Positions 1 to 6,338 of a stretch of 10,575 nt of DNA are shown here, in pieces. Both the position numbers and the translations under genes were made by a program. Under the pieces are notes generated by a model that saw only the letters and a program-made list of their open reading frames with translations, was not told the DNA's origin and made no database searches. Location: the NCBI GenBank assembly GCA_001820675.1, contig MHQO01000016.1, positions 1,723 through 12,297 on the forward strand. The letters run 5' to 3'. Each line of letters opens with the position of its first letter. Positions within the stretch are counted from its first letter, which is position 1. The DNA is from Candidatus Sungbacteria bacterium RIFCSPLOWO2_01_FULL_47_10. GTDB taxonomy: Bacteria > Patescibacteriota > Minisyncoccia > Sungbacterales > GWA2-42-14.

Positions 1-16
1 TTATACCACAATAATA

Positions 17-1333
17 CTATATTGGCAACTCTCGGGGCGGCTCTCCCCTCTTTGCCTCAATTCGCTGGGTCGTAAGAGCCCCGACAGTTCCTCCGGGATA
101 GTGATACACGGTCGCAAGTTCCTCAATATTGAAAACGAACGGCTTTGATTTCAGCAATCTCATACGGGTAAAAGGATTGCGCAATCGGAAATGCTTATAA
201 TACAGTCGCTTTCTTTTCAGCTTCACCCGCGCCTTCCACGGGTTATACCACTTTGCCGTCGTCATCGCCTTTGACTGCGATTTAAAACTGTTCAGATTGA
301 TCGTGTTAAATTGACGCAGACAGCCCTGCATTGCCGCAAAATTCATCATGCTGAAATCCCCCGTTCTGCCGATATAGGTAAACCGCAGTATGGTTTCATA
401 TCCGATTTTTGAAATATTGCGCTCAATTGCCTTAATCACTTCGGTCTCTCCCGGCGTAAGTCTCGCCATGAGCATATCAAGCGATTTTTGATCTTTTTTG
501 GGTTTTTCAGGCGTTTCTCCGCTACCAAAAATTTTAGATATTTCACCCAATTCAAACCGATCATAACTCCCAAAACCAAAGATACCGCTCTTGGGCTTCA
601 GCACGTCCCTGCCTGCAAGCTTCGCGATAAGTTCCTCGCCCTCTTTTTTCCAATCATCCCCGGTTGGCCGGCTCAAAAATTGGATGAAAATATATTCATG
701 CGGCTTGATATTGGCCATCACTTCGGCGACTGCGGAGAGCGGATCAACCTTGCGCGCTTCTTCTTTGAGTGAAATATCCTCGATGAGAAAATCCTTATAT
801 GTCCGTATGGGATAGGCATCCTGTTTTGCAAGTTTGAATTCCGTGCCGAATAAATTCCATTCATCGTTTGGAATGTTGGAAGGAAGTGTTGTCATATAAT
901 CCTCAACTTCGCGCACTTCGCTTTCCGGATATTGGGCATAGACGAGCGATTGGACGAGGTTCCGGTAGTCGGTGGGGGTATAAATATAAAAATGGAGCGT
1001 GCCGCCGATGCTTACGATTTCAAAACTGAAATAATCTGTTTGAAGCCCCTGCCAATATTTTTCCTCAAAATCAAAATTTCGGAATGCGGAGTGGAGTCCC
1101 GCAAAAATCTGCTCCATTGCCTGCGGCGGCTTTGCAATTTCTTTCGGGATGCGGACTTCGAGCAAAACCCATTTCAGGCGCGAAAAATAGCGCACCTTTA
1201 GATAAAGCTTCCACATCTCCCACGCCCCCCATCCCAAAAGAGGCGGAAACCACGCCCACCACGTCAACTGCACATAGGGCCAAACCCTTAAAAAAATACT
1301 AAGCTGGAGTTTAAAAAATTCAATAGTCTCCAT
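17..1333 (-). CDS. Type IV secretion-like membrane protein (DUF8128 type), CPR-typical
   Basis: A 438-aa protein with an N-terminal hydrophobic, Trp-rich segment (about residues 16-46) that probably anchors it in the membrane. The rest looks soluble. Blocks at residues 56-70 (LLEVRIPKEI), 129-146 (YAQYPESEVREVEDY), 161-182 (FGTEFKLAKQDAYPIRTY) and the C-terminal IEAKRGEPP match, from memory, a family widespread in Parcubacteria and relatives. That family sits directly before, or is fused to, HerA/VirD4-like DUF87 ATPases and is annotated as type IV secretion or DUF8128. The ATPase is absent here; the stop codon is intact, so it would have to be encoded beyond the left edge. The likely role is membrane docking for a DNA- or protein-translocating ATPase (inference). 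The start ATG has only a weak AAGG three bases upstream. An upstream promoter and long structured leader may control it. Confidence 0.6.
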   Translation of the reverse strand: METIEFFKLQLSIFLRVWPYVQLTWWAWFPPLLGWGAWEMWKLYLKVRYFSRLKWVLLEVRIPKEIAKPPQAMEQIFAGLHSAFRNFDFEEKYWQGLQTDYFSFEIVSIGGTLHFYIYTPTDYRNLVQSLVYAQYPESEVREVEDYMTTLPSNIPNDEWNLFGTEFKLAKQDAYPIRTYKDFLIEDISLKEEARKVDPLSAVAEVMANIKPHEYIFIQFLSRPTGDDWKKEGEELIAKLAGRDVLKPKSGIFGFGSYDRFELGEISKIFGSGETPEKPKKDQKSLDMLMARLTPGETEVIKAIERNISKIGYETILRFTYIGRTGDFSMMNFAAMQGCLRQFNTINLNSFKSQSKAMTTAKWYNPWKARVKLKRKRLYYKHFRLRNPFTRMRLLKSKPFVFNIEELATVYHYPGGTVGALTTQRIEAKRGEPPRELPI

Positions 1334-1540
1334 ATACCTTAACTATACCACATGTCCGGCAACTGGACAGTGGATTATCGTCTCATAACACGGGGCATTA
1401 CGTCATCAATAATCAAGAACGGCCCGATGCCTTATTTTTTGCTAAAATAAGCGCATGAGCCGCCGTACCACCACGATACCCCGAAGGCACAACCCCGCGA
1501 CAATCGGACGCCGGTACCGGCGATTCTCACCGCGGATCAT
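1334..1540 (-). promoter_or_regulatory. Structured, GC-rich 5' leader or small RNA
   Basis: This is the stretch from the predicted transcription start (about 1538) to the start codon at 1333. The segment 1445-1540 is much richer in G+C than its surroundings. On the minus strand it can form nested helices: CCGCG with CGCGG, inside that AAUCG with CGAUU, and inside that the self-complementary CGCCGGTACCGGCG (1509-1522). A second hairpin at 1348-1373 pairs CCACUGUCC with GGACAUGUGG (9 bp, one bulged base, 7-nt loop) and ends 15 nt before the ATG. I match it to no known riboswitch, 6S, SRP, RNase P or tmRNA consensus. It could be a leader controlling the secretion gene or a separate small RNA. 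Confidence 0.4.
1442..1540 (-). CDS. Possible 32-aa Arg-rich leader peptide (tentative)
   Basis: An ATG lies four bases past the -10 box of the promoter at 1545-1574. It opens a 32-codon frame ending in TAG at 1442-1444. The peptide begins MIRGENRRYRRP and holds nine arginines with a hydrophobic middle (IVAGLCL). There is no room for a ribosome-binding site; the ATG is almost at the predicted transcript start, so translation would have to be leaderless. The Arg richness may only reflect the GC-rich folded RNA. It could be a translated leader peptide or a chance frame. Confidence 0.15.
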   Translation of the reverse strand: MIRGENRRYRRPIVAGLCLRGIVVVRRLMRLF

Positions 1541-1544
1541 TATT

Positions 1545-1574
1545 ATTATAGCATAAATATGCCACAATTGTCAA
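1545..1574 (-). promoter_or_regulatory. Sigma-70-type promoter for the structured leader and secretion-like gene
   Basis: On the minus strand a perfect -35 TTGACA (1569-1574) and a perfect -10 TATAAT (1545-1550) are separated by 18 bp. Initiation is expected near 1538, giving a leader of about 205 nt before the gene that starts at 1333. Confidence 0.7.
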
Positions 1575-1614
1575 ATTCAAAAATCGGCGAGGAAATTAAT
1601 TTTTTTCTACTATA

Positions 1615-1648
1615 AAACTTGCTTCGCAAATTCCCGCGAAGCAAGTTT
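1615..1648 (-). terminator. Probable terminator hairpin downstream of the sigma/HARE gene
   Basis: A perfect 13-bp stem pairs AAACTTGCTTCGC (1615-1627) with GCGAAGCAAGTTT (1636-1648) around an 8-nt loop. On the minus strand the stem ends in GTTTTATAG, so only a short U-run follows. It lies about 65 nt past the stop of the gene at 1713-2756 and just before the next promoter, the expected place for a terminator. The weak U-tract keeps this uncertain. Confidence 0.5.
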
Positions 1649-1712
1649 ACAAAATTTTGAGTTGTGCGCCCTGCCTAAAACCTGATTGCTTTGCCGTTTA
1701 AGGAATTCTGAA

Positions 1713-2756
1713 TTAAACAAGCGTATATCCTCCTTCAACTTTTTTAAATCTTTTTTTATCCTGCAAATTCAGGAAAACGGTATTCTCTTTGACAAGCCGC
1801 TTTTCAAGAACCCGGCGCGCAATTTCCTCTTTTGAAAGCGGCTGACCCGTTTTTTGCAAAATCGAAACCAGCACATCGCTGACCGTACCGGGTTCATATC
1901 CCCATGTCGCAAGAGCATACAATCCCCTTCCCACCAAAACGAATCGGTTGTCCTTAATCAATTCATTGTGCACCGTCTGCGGATGGGCGCTCTTTTTTGA
2001 CCATCCCGTCTTATTGATCAATTTCGCGATATCGACGAAATGAAGGGGCTTGCCGGCTTTTGCCAGAACCGCATAGGCCTTATCCTTAACGCCGCGCGGA
2101 TTTATTTCCGGCCATGTTACCAACCCGTATTCTCCGTACGGATTTTTTCCAATCAGCTTCGTTATGCCCATATAGGAACGAAGCGACTTATGATCTTTTG
2201 TTTCACCGAATACTTCCTTGGCGTGGCGGTTTATCGTATCCAAAAGTTCGTTTTCCGATACGACCGTCTTTTTTTTATCAAGTTCGTCCATAGCGCTTCG
2301 TATTGCCGTCTCTGCTTTCTTCAGCACCTCTTCGTTCACGTGCCACCGATTATGGTGCTCGCCATCCTCCTCCGTGCGCAAAACCGGTTTACCCAAAGCA
2401 AGCAAAAAATGAACATGCGGATGATACTTGGAATCCGCGATACTCTCAAAAAAACGCCGCTCTTCCGAAACGCCCCCGTGGTTCATAAGATGATTTTTCA
2501 ATATCGGCGCAAGTGATGCCAGCTCGACTTGTGCCGCAGGATTTTCCGAAAGCGTTTTCAACGCCGCTTCTTCTATTTGTCTGACCCGCTCGCGAGTGAT
2601 GTCGTATGACTTCCCGATCGATTCAAGCGTGTGGCGCCTGCCGCCTTTCAGGCCAAAACGCCTCGCCAAAATATCCTCGGTTCGCTTGTGAGAAACCGCC
2701 TTTAATATTTTTGCGGCCGCATCCTTTGGATGGACCGAAAGAGTGATACGCTCCAT
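1713..2756 (-). CDS. Sigma-70 region 4 / HARE-HTH fusion regulator
   Basis: A 347-aa protein. Residues about 14-70 form a sigma-70 region 4 domain. Its helix-turn-helix carries the hallmark LESIGKSYDITRERVRQIE (44-62), which in sigma factors reads the -35 element. There is no region 2, so it cannot act alone as a normal sigma factor. Residues about 219-287 look like a HARE-HTH domain (PLHFVDIAKLI ... RGLYALATWG), the winged-helix type also found in the RNA polymerase delta subunit RpoE. A further helical segment with a probable winged-helix end (290-347) follows. The middle (75-215) is helical and not recognised. Proteins with this domain order are common in CPR genomes. The likely role is an RNA polymerase-associated or DNA-binding transcription regulator (inference). 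It has its own consensus promoter and is transcribed separately from secDF. There is no clear Shine-Dalgarno before ATG 2756. Confidence 0.7.
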   Translation of the reverse strand: MERITLSVHPKDAAAKILKAVSHKRTEDILARRFGLKGGRRHTLESIGKSYDITRERVRQIEEAALKTLSENPAAQVELASLAPILKNHLMNHGGVSEERRFFESIADSKYHPHVHFLLALGKPVLRTEEDGEHHNRWHVNEEVLKKAETAIRSAMDELDKKKTVVSENELLDTINRHAKEVFGETKDHKSLRSYMGITKLIGKNPYGEYGLVTWPEINPRGVKDKAYAVLAKAGKPLHFVDIAKLINKTGWSKKSAHPQTVHNELIKDNRFVLVGRGLYALATWGYEPGTVSDVLVSILQKTGQPLSKEEIARRVLEKRLVKENTVFLNLQDKKRFKKVEGGYTLV

Positions 2757-2767
2757 TGTTTTTAGAA

Positions 2768-2795
2768 GTATTTCGCACCTTTTAAAGCGAAATAC
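2768..2795 (-). promoter_or_regulatory. Hairpin in the leader of the sigma/HARE gene
   Basis: A perfect 9-bp inverted repeat, GTATTTCGC (2768-2776) and GCGAAATAC (2787-2795), with a 10-nt spacer. It lies inside the predicted 53-nt leader and ends 12 nt before the start codon. It could be an operator for autoregulation or an RNA hairpin affecting initiation. No U-tract follows it, so it is not a classic terminator. Confidence 0.45.
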
Positions 2796-2815
2796 GATGA
2801 ATTAGTTGATAATAA

Positions 2816-2844
2816 ATTATAGAATAACATAAAAAATATGTCAA
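2816..2844 (-). promoter_or_regulatory. Sigma-70-type promoter for the sigma/HARE gene
   Basis: On the minus strand a perfect -35 TTGACA (2839-2844) and perfect -10 TATAAT (2816-2821) are separated by the optimal 17 bp. Transcription should start near 2809. The -35 box is 24 bp past the secF stop codon, so the regulator gene can be expressed independently of secDF. Confidence 0.8.
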
Positions 2845-2867
2845 GTGGCAAAATCTTTATTTCTAAA

Positions 2868-3770
2868 TTACTTTTTCCTGTCTTTCTCCCACTCCTGCCA
2901 GGTTACCAGGAGCGGGCTTGCTATAAATATAGAAGAGTAGGTTCCCGCAACCACCCCGACAATGAGTGCCAAAGTGAAATATTTGACCGATTCCCCGCCG
3001 AACAAAAACACCGCAGAAAGCGATAAGAGCACTGTAAATGACGTATTTATCGACCGGACAAATGTTTCTTTCACGCTTCCTTCCACCAGCTCTCCGAATG
3101 ATTCAATCCTGCTCCCCGCTTTTTTCAAATTTTCGCGGATTCTGTCAAACACCACTATTGTATCATGTACCGAGAAGCCCAAAATTGTCAATAGGGCGGT
3201 TACAAAAAGCGTATCAACCTCCGCGGGCACAAATCTGCCGAGAATACTGAAAAGCCCGACCGGAATAAGCACGTCGTGAAAAAGCGCTATGAGCGCTACA
3301 ACGCCGTATTTCCACGAAGATACCGGCTTCGATACCCTTCGGAACGCCCATGCAATATAGAGCACGATAAGGAAAAGCACAACAAAGATCGCCCACAAAG
3401 AACGCTCCTTTAATTCGCGTCCTATGGTCGGACCGATTGCGACAAAACGTTTTTCAAAAACTCCCCCGCCGCCGCCCCGCAAGGCAGACAAAATTTTCTG
3501 ATGGGTATCCTCATCAACTTCTTTAAACCGCAGAATAAATCCCTCATTCTCGGTTTCCTGAATCACAATATTGCCGAGCCCAAACCCCTCAAGCGTGCCC
3601 CGTATTTCGTCCGGCGGCACGCGCCCCTCCGAATACTCGACCTCCAGAAGAGAACCTCCCGTAAAATCGATGCCCGTCTTCAAGCCGAAAACCAAAAGCG
3701 AAATAATGCTTGCGAGCAACAAAGTTCCGGAAAAAATATAAAAGATTTTTCTGTTTGGAATAATAGCCAT
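2868..3770 (-). CDS. secF: Protein translocase subunit SecF
   Basis: A 300-aa inner-membrane protein, the usual SecF length. With SecD it uses the proton gradient to help pull proteins through SecYEG and release them. Residues 9-30 are the first membrane segment, followed by the SecF signature GIDFTGGSLLEVEY (33-46). A periplasmic domain spans about 45-115. Five more membrane segments follow (about 125-143, 155-177, 185-205, 243-260, 264-285). The conserved GFSVHDTIVVFDRIREN (198-214) is the RND-type motif of transmembrane segment 4 and its cytoplasmic extension. It follows secD on the same strand with a 95-bp gap holding an AT-rich inverted repeat. There is no Shine-Dalgarno before ATG 3770. 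Confidence 0.96.
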   Translation of the reverse strand: MAIIPNRKIFYIFSGTLLLASIISLLVFGLKTGIDFTGGSLLEVEYSEGRVPPDEIRGTLEGFGLGNIVIQETENEGFILRFKEVDEDTHQKILSALRGGGGGVFEKRFVAIGPTIGRELKERSLWAIFVVLFLIVLYIAWAFRRVSKPVSSWKYGVVALIALFHDVLIPVGLFSILGRFVPAEVDTLFVTALLTILGFSVHDTIVVFDRIRENLKKAGSRIESFGELVEGSVKETFVRSINTSFTVLLSLSAVFLFGGESVKYFTLALIVGVVAGTYSSIFIASPLLVTWQEWEKDRKK

Positions 3771-3772
3771 AA

Positions 3773-3845
3773 AAATTCTAAATCCTGATATCCTAAAAAC
3801 TGTCTGGTGTTTTGAATTTTGAAAATTTTAATTTGTTTAGAATTT
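3773..3845. repeat. AT-rich inverted repeat in the secD-secF gap
   Basis: AAATTCTAAA (3773-3782) is inverted at 3836-3845 (TTTAGAATTT). The text between and around them is built from variants of AATCCTAAA, GAATTTTGAA and TTTAGGATT. This composition resembles low-complexity intergenic repeats that I recall from Parcubacterial genomes. It has no coding capacity and no U-tract suggesting termination between secD and secF. Confidence 0.4.
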
Positions 3846-3865
3846 AGGATTTCGTGCTTCGAATT

Positions 3866-5275
3866 TTATCGTGAAACGCCGCTTAAAAATAAAAACCTAA
3901 CCCTCTGAAATCTCGGGCTCAACAGCGCATAGAGAAACGTCCGCGAGACCGTAATTGCCGAAAACATACTGATAAGGACTCCGACGCCGAGCGTCAACGC
4001 AAACCCACGCACAAGACTAGTTCCGAACCAATATAAAATTAGTGCGGTAATTATGCTTGAAACATTCGAATCGCGAATCGAAGTCCACGCGCGTGAAAAT
4101 CCTTCTTTCAGCGCATCCTCCATATTCCTTCCTCTTCGGAGTTCCTCCTTGAATCGCTCAAAGATAAGAATGTTCGCATCAACCGCCATGCCGAGCGAAA
4201 GTATAAAACCCGCAATACCTGCCGCCGTAAGGGTTACCGGAATAAACTTGAAGACCGCAAGAACGATCGATGTGTATACCAAAAGCGCGAGGATAGAAAT
4301 TAATCCCGGCAAGCGATACCAAAAAAGCATAAATACCGCGACGGCAACGAATCCATATAAAGCCGCGCTCACGCTCCGTGCAAGCGAAACACTGCCCAAT
4401 GACGCCTCAACCGACTGCTGGGAAATGATACGAATCGGCACGGGAAGCGCTCCGGAATTAAGACGCCCGACAAGCTGTTTCGCTTCGTTTGGCGTGAATG
4501 TTCCCGTTATCTGGGCCTGTCCCCCGGAAATTTTTTCGCGCACCACCGGCGCTGAAATCGGGTATCCGTCAAGATAAATCCCGACCGGTTTCCCGACGTT
4601 TCGCTCGGTAATGTGTTCAAAAAGTTTGGTTCCTTCATCGTTGAATTGAAGACTGATGACAGGCTTGTTTGTTGTCGAATCAAAATCAACCGCAGAACGC
4701 CGGAGATATTTTCCATTCAACGGGGATGCAAAAAAATAAGGATCTTCATCAAGCATCTCGCCTTTTTCCTGCGACTCGAGAATTGACTTCGTTTCCTCCT
4801 CCGGTCGCGGTTCCCGAAATTCCAAAAAAGGAGTTTCTCCAATAAGGCGGATCGCCTCGTTGATATCGCGTATTCCCGCAAGCTCGACAATCAGGCGATA
4901 ATCCTCATTGCGTTTTTCAACCTGAACCACGGGCTCGGTAACGCCGAAAATATTGACCCTGCGTTCAATGACATCCCGAAGCGCTTGCATGGAATCTCCC
5001 CAATCGGGCGTCGAGACGCTTGAGAGATCCGCCTGGTAGACGAGATGCGTCCCTCCGATAAGATCAAGGCCGAGCCGAAACGGCTGAAACACGGGCGGCA
5101 TGATATTCAATAACCCGATATCGGAAATGCCTGTTTTTGCCCGCACCAAATCAACGCTCCGGTTCCAATACTGGGGTGCGTCAAAAAGCCCGAGGAGAAA
5201 GGCGGCAAGAATGATGAAAACGCTCAAATATCTTTTTTTTATGACTTGTTCCGACACAATAATATGTGATGCCAA
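3866..5275 (-). CDS. secD: Protein translocase subunit SecD
   Basis: A 469-aa protein, near the short end for SecD. Residues 15-31 form the first membrane segment, followed by FRLGLDLIGGTHLVYQADL (66-84), the SecD D1 motif. The P1 periplasmic domain fills about 85-290; REKISGGQAQITGTFTPNEA (246-265) is typical of its end. Five C-terminal membrane segments follow from about 303. The most conserved block is LGMAVDANILIFERFKEELR (361-380), then RDSNVSSIITALILYWFGTS (401-420). It acts with SecF in proton-driven late steps of Sec export. The ATG at 5275 lacks a Shine-Dalgarno; a GTG seven codons in is an alternative start. The 243 bp between it and the divergent plus-strand cassette must hold its promoter, but I see no clean -35/-10 pair on the minus strand. 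Confidence 0.96.
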   Translation of the reverse strand: MASHIIVSEQVIKKRYLSVFIILAAFLLGLFDAPQYWNRSVDLVRAKTGISDIGLLNIMPPVFQPFRLGLDLIGGTHLVYQADLSSVSTPDWGDSMQALRDVIERRVNIFGVTEPVVQVEKRNEDYRLIVELAGIRDINEAIRLIGETPFLEFREPRPEEETKSILESQEKGEMLDEDPYFFASPLNGKYLRRSAVDFDSTTNKPVISLQFNDEGTKLFEHITERNVGKPVGIYLDGYPISAPVVREKISGGQAQITGTFTPNEAKQLVGRLNSGALPVPIRIISQQSVEASLGSVSLARSVSAALYGFVAVAVFMLFWYRLPGLISILALLVYTSIVLAVFKFIPVTLTAAGIAGFILSLGMAVDANILIFERFKEELRRGRNMEDALKEGFSRAWTSIRDSNVSSIITALILYWFGTSLVRGFALTLGVGVLISMFSAITVSRTFLYALLSPRFQRVRFLFLSGVSR

Positions 5276-5418
5276 TCTACAAATGAGTGCTCATCCGGCG
5301 AATTGCAAATGGTTATTCTTCCGATCCTTGTTCCACTACGAAAGAAATCGGTGAGCCACCTATATTTATGCGCTTCTCGCCTTTTATAGGTAACCACGGA
5401 TTAAAAAAGTGTGCAACA

Positions 5419-5448
5419 TTGACACCATAATAAATATTATGATATAAT
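5419..5448 (+). promoter_or_regulatory. Consensus sigma-70 promoter of the small-gene cassette
   Basis: A perfect -35 TTGACA (5419-5424), an 18-bp spacer and a perfect -10 TATAAT (5443-5448). Transcription should start near 5455, giving a leader of about 64 nt before the first gene. This is one of three perfect-hexamer promoters in the window and implies strong, sigma-70-type expression. The rest of the 5276-5518 gap shows only a loose 7-bp inverted repeat (5358-5364 with 5385-5391). Confidence 0.8.
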
Positions 5449-5459
5449 TATCCCAGTCC

Positions 5460-5486
5460 GGAAAACGCCTGAAAAACGGCTTTTCC
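5460..5486 (+). promoter_or_regulatory. Leader hairpin of the small-gene cassette
   Basis: GGAAAACGCC (5460-5469) can pair with GGCTTTTCC (5478-5486) with one bulged C and an 8-nt loop, close to the predicted 5' end of the mRNA. It could stabilise the transcript. No U-tract follows, so it is not a terminator. Confidence 0.35.
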
Positions 5487-5490
5487 TGTT

Positions 5491-5513
5491 GAAAACAAAA
5501 GGACGAGGAGGAA
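5491..5513 (+). repeat. Repeated ribosome-binding leader, copy 1
   Basis: A 23-nt stretch containing GGACGAGGAGGAA, matching 6310-6332 at 22 of 23 positions. Its GAGGAGGA core lies 6 nt before ATG 5519, an ideal Shine-Dalgarno distance. This decides the start of the first cassette gene over the TTG at 5489. Confidence 0.7.
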
Positions 5514-5518
5514 TAGGC

Positions 5519-5671
5519 ATGGAAATGCTCATTTTAATCGTCGTTCTCATCGCGGGGTTCGCTTCTTTTCCGTTTGCGATCTATGGCTTCAAGGGGTTCA
5601 CTCTTCGCCAACACGTCAGGAAATGCAAAGAATGCCGGGAAGTTTTGCGCAGGTGGAAAAGAAACTTCTGA
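5519..5671 (+). CDS. Small single-pass membrane protein, 50 aa, unknown function
   Basis: The first gene of the plus-strand cassette. Residues 3-24 (MLILIVVLIAGFASFPFAIY) form one hydrophobic membrane segment with no charged residue before it except Glu2. The remaining 26 residues are strongly basic and contain CKEC, a possible metal-binding or redox pair. Positive charge after the segment suggests an N-out, C-in orientation. The start is set by an ideal Shine-Dalgarno (GAGGAGGA, 6 nt spacing). The last 40 nt overlap the next frame. I recognise no family. It is short enough to be a membrane-acting peptide or a subunit of a small complex, but nothing in the sequence decides this. Confidence 0.65.
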   Translation: MEMLILIVVLIAGFASFPFAIYGFKGFTLRQHVRKCKECREVLRRWKRNF

Positions 5672-5793
5672 CCGAAGAAGCGATCGCGTCACTCACGGAA
5701 GCACTCCGCCGCGCATATCGCGAAGAATGCAAAGGTTGCGAGTGCTCTTGCATCACCCGCAAGAAACACGACCGACGGCTCGCGAGCAGGTAA
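5632..5793 (+). CDS. Overlapping 53-aa Cys-rich microprotein, unknown function
   Basis: An ATG inside the previous gene opens a 53-codon frame one base out of phase, ending in TAA at 5791-5793. Residues 8-32 (starting VEKKLLTEEAIASLTEALRR) look like a real amphipathic helix. They are followed by CKGCECSC (33-40), four cysteines that could bind zinc or an iron-sulfur cluster, and a basic tail. An AGGA about 10 nt before the ATG could serve as ribosome-binding site, or translation could be coupled to the upstream gene. The frame fills an otherwise empty gap between two well-supported genes. Alternatively it is the second half of one protein with the upstream frame, separated by a frameshift; the join would be a membrane helix plus a Cys-rich tail. 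Confidence 0.5.
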   Translation: MPGSFAQVEKKLLTEEAIASLTEALRRAYREECKGCECSCITRKKHDRRLASR

Positions 5794-5824
5794 ACCAGCC
5801 AAACCCAAGGAGAAAAGAACGAAC

Positions 5825-6283
5825 ATGCTCAGCATGAAAACACTCCTGAAGAAGATGGGGCCGAACGGAGCCGGAGAACTTCTTCGCGCCATCACATTCG
5901 TCGGTGACGGTGTCGGCTGTTACGAAACATTCGATGTGCGTCCTGATGGGCGTCGTTGGACAGACGACGAGCATTTTCGATTCTGTATGGAATACGGTAT
6001 GACATCCGGTGATGGCGCATTGTCCCATGGTGAAGGATTTACGTTTCATGAAGACGGACTCATTATTGATGCCGCATGGTGGTGGGATAGCGACGGTACG
6101 CTTGGTTTTCGTATAACGGAGGATGGCAAAGAAATCCTCGCGATCACGAACCATGACTGTAAGCTTGACCATGAATGGGAAAACGCCAAAAAATTGAGTT
6201 TAGGGGAAATCCGAAAACGGTATGATGGATTTTCACCGAGCTTCAAAACACCGCTGTTGAATCCGAACCCGCTTTTTCGATAA
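5825..6283 (+). CDS. Hypothetical soluble protein, 152 aa
   Basis: The largest gene of the plus-strand cassette. An AAGGAG (5807-5812) lies 12 nt before the ATG. The protein has no signal peptide or membrane segment. It begins with a short basic helix (MLSMKTLLKKMG), then a region rich in Asp, Gly and aromatic residues (about 25-110) with an AAWWWDSDGTLGF stretch at 83-95 that looks like beta strands and turns. The C-terminal third is helical and basic (KKLSLGEIRKRYDGF, 122-136), ending in a Pro-rich tail. Four cysteines (32, 54, 112 and none paired in CxxC form apart from these) do not make a clear motif. I recognise no family and see no catalytic signature. Confidence 0.75.
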   Translation: MLSMKTLLKKMGPNGAGELLRAITFVGDGVGCYETFDVRPDGRRWTDDEHFRFCMEYGMTSGDGALSHGEGFTFHEDGLIIDAAWWWDSDGTLGFRITEDGKEILAITNHDCKLDHEWENAKKLSLGEIRKRYDGFSPSFKTPLLNPNPLFR

Positions 6284-6309
6284 AAAGTCGGCACGAGCCC
6301 GAAAAGAAA

Positions 6310-6332
6310 GAAAACCAAAGGACGAGGAGGAA
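6310..6332 (+). repeat. Repeated ribosome-binding leader, copy 2
   Basis: The second copy of the 23-nt leader seen at 5491-5513, differing at one position (C for A). Its GAGGAGGA core (6325-6332) ends about 6 nt before ATG 6339 and sets the start of the lipoprotein gene. Confidence 0.7.
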
Positions 6333-6338
6333 ACAGCA

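Noticed and set aside
1394..1440. Plus-strand GGCAT/ATGCC stem followed by TTATTTTTT, terminator-like
   Set aside because: The stem is only 5 bp with a loop of about 28 nt, and no plus-strand gene lies upstream.
2040..2516. 158-codon plus-strand frame opposite the sigma/HARE gene
   Set aside because: It is antisense to a clear domain-bearing gene and has no start signal or family resemblance.
5283..5294. ATGAGTGCTCAT dyad just before secD
   Set aside because: The arms are only 5 bp and no second copy was seen; this can occur by chance.
5489..5518. TTG start ten codons upstream of the first cassette gene
   Set aside because: The upstream part translates the Shine-Dalgarno region itself; ATG 5519 has ideal spacing to GAGGAGGA.
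5519..5793. Programmed -1 frameshift joining the membrane peptide and the Cys-rich frame
   Set aside because: No good slippery heptamer is seen in the 40-nt overlap (the nearest is TGG AAA AGA), so overlapping genes are simpler.
5574..5837. 87-codon plus-strand frame overlapping the small membrane gene and microprotein
   Set aside because: It is rich in Arg and Ser with no structure, has no ribosome-binding site, and competes with two better frames.
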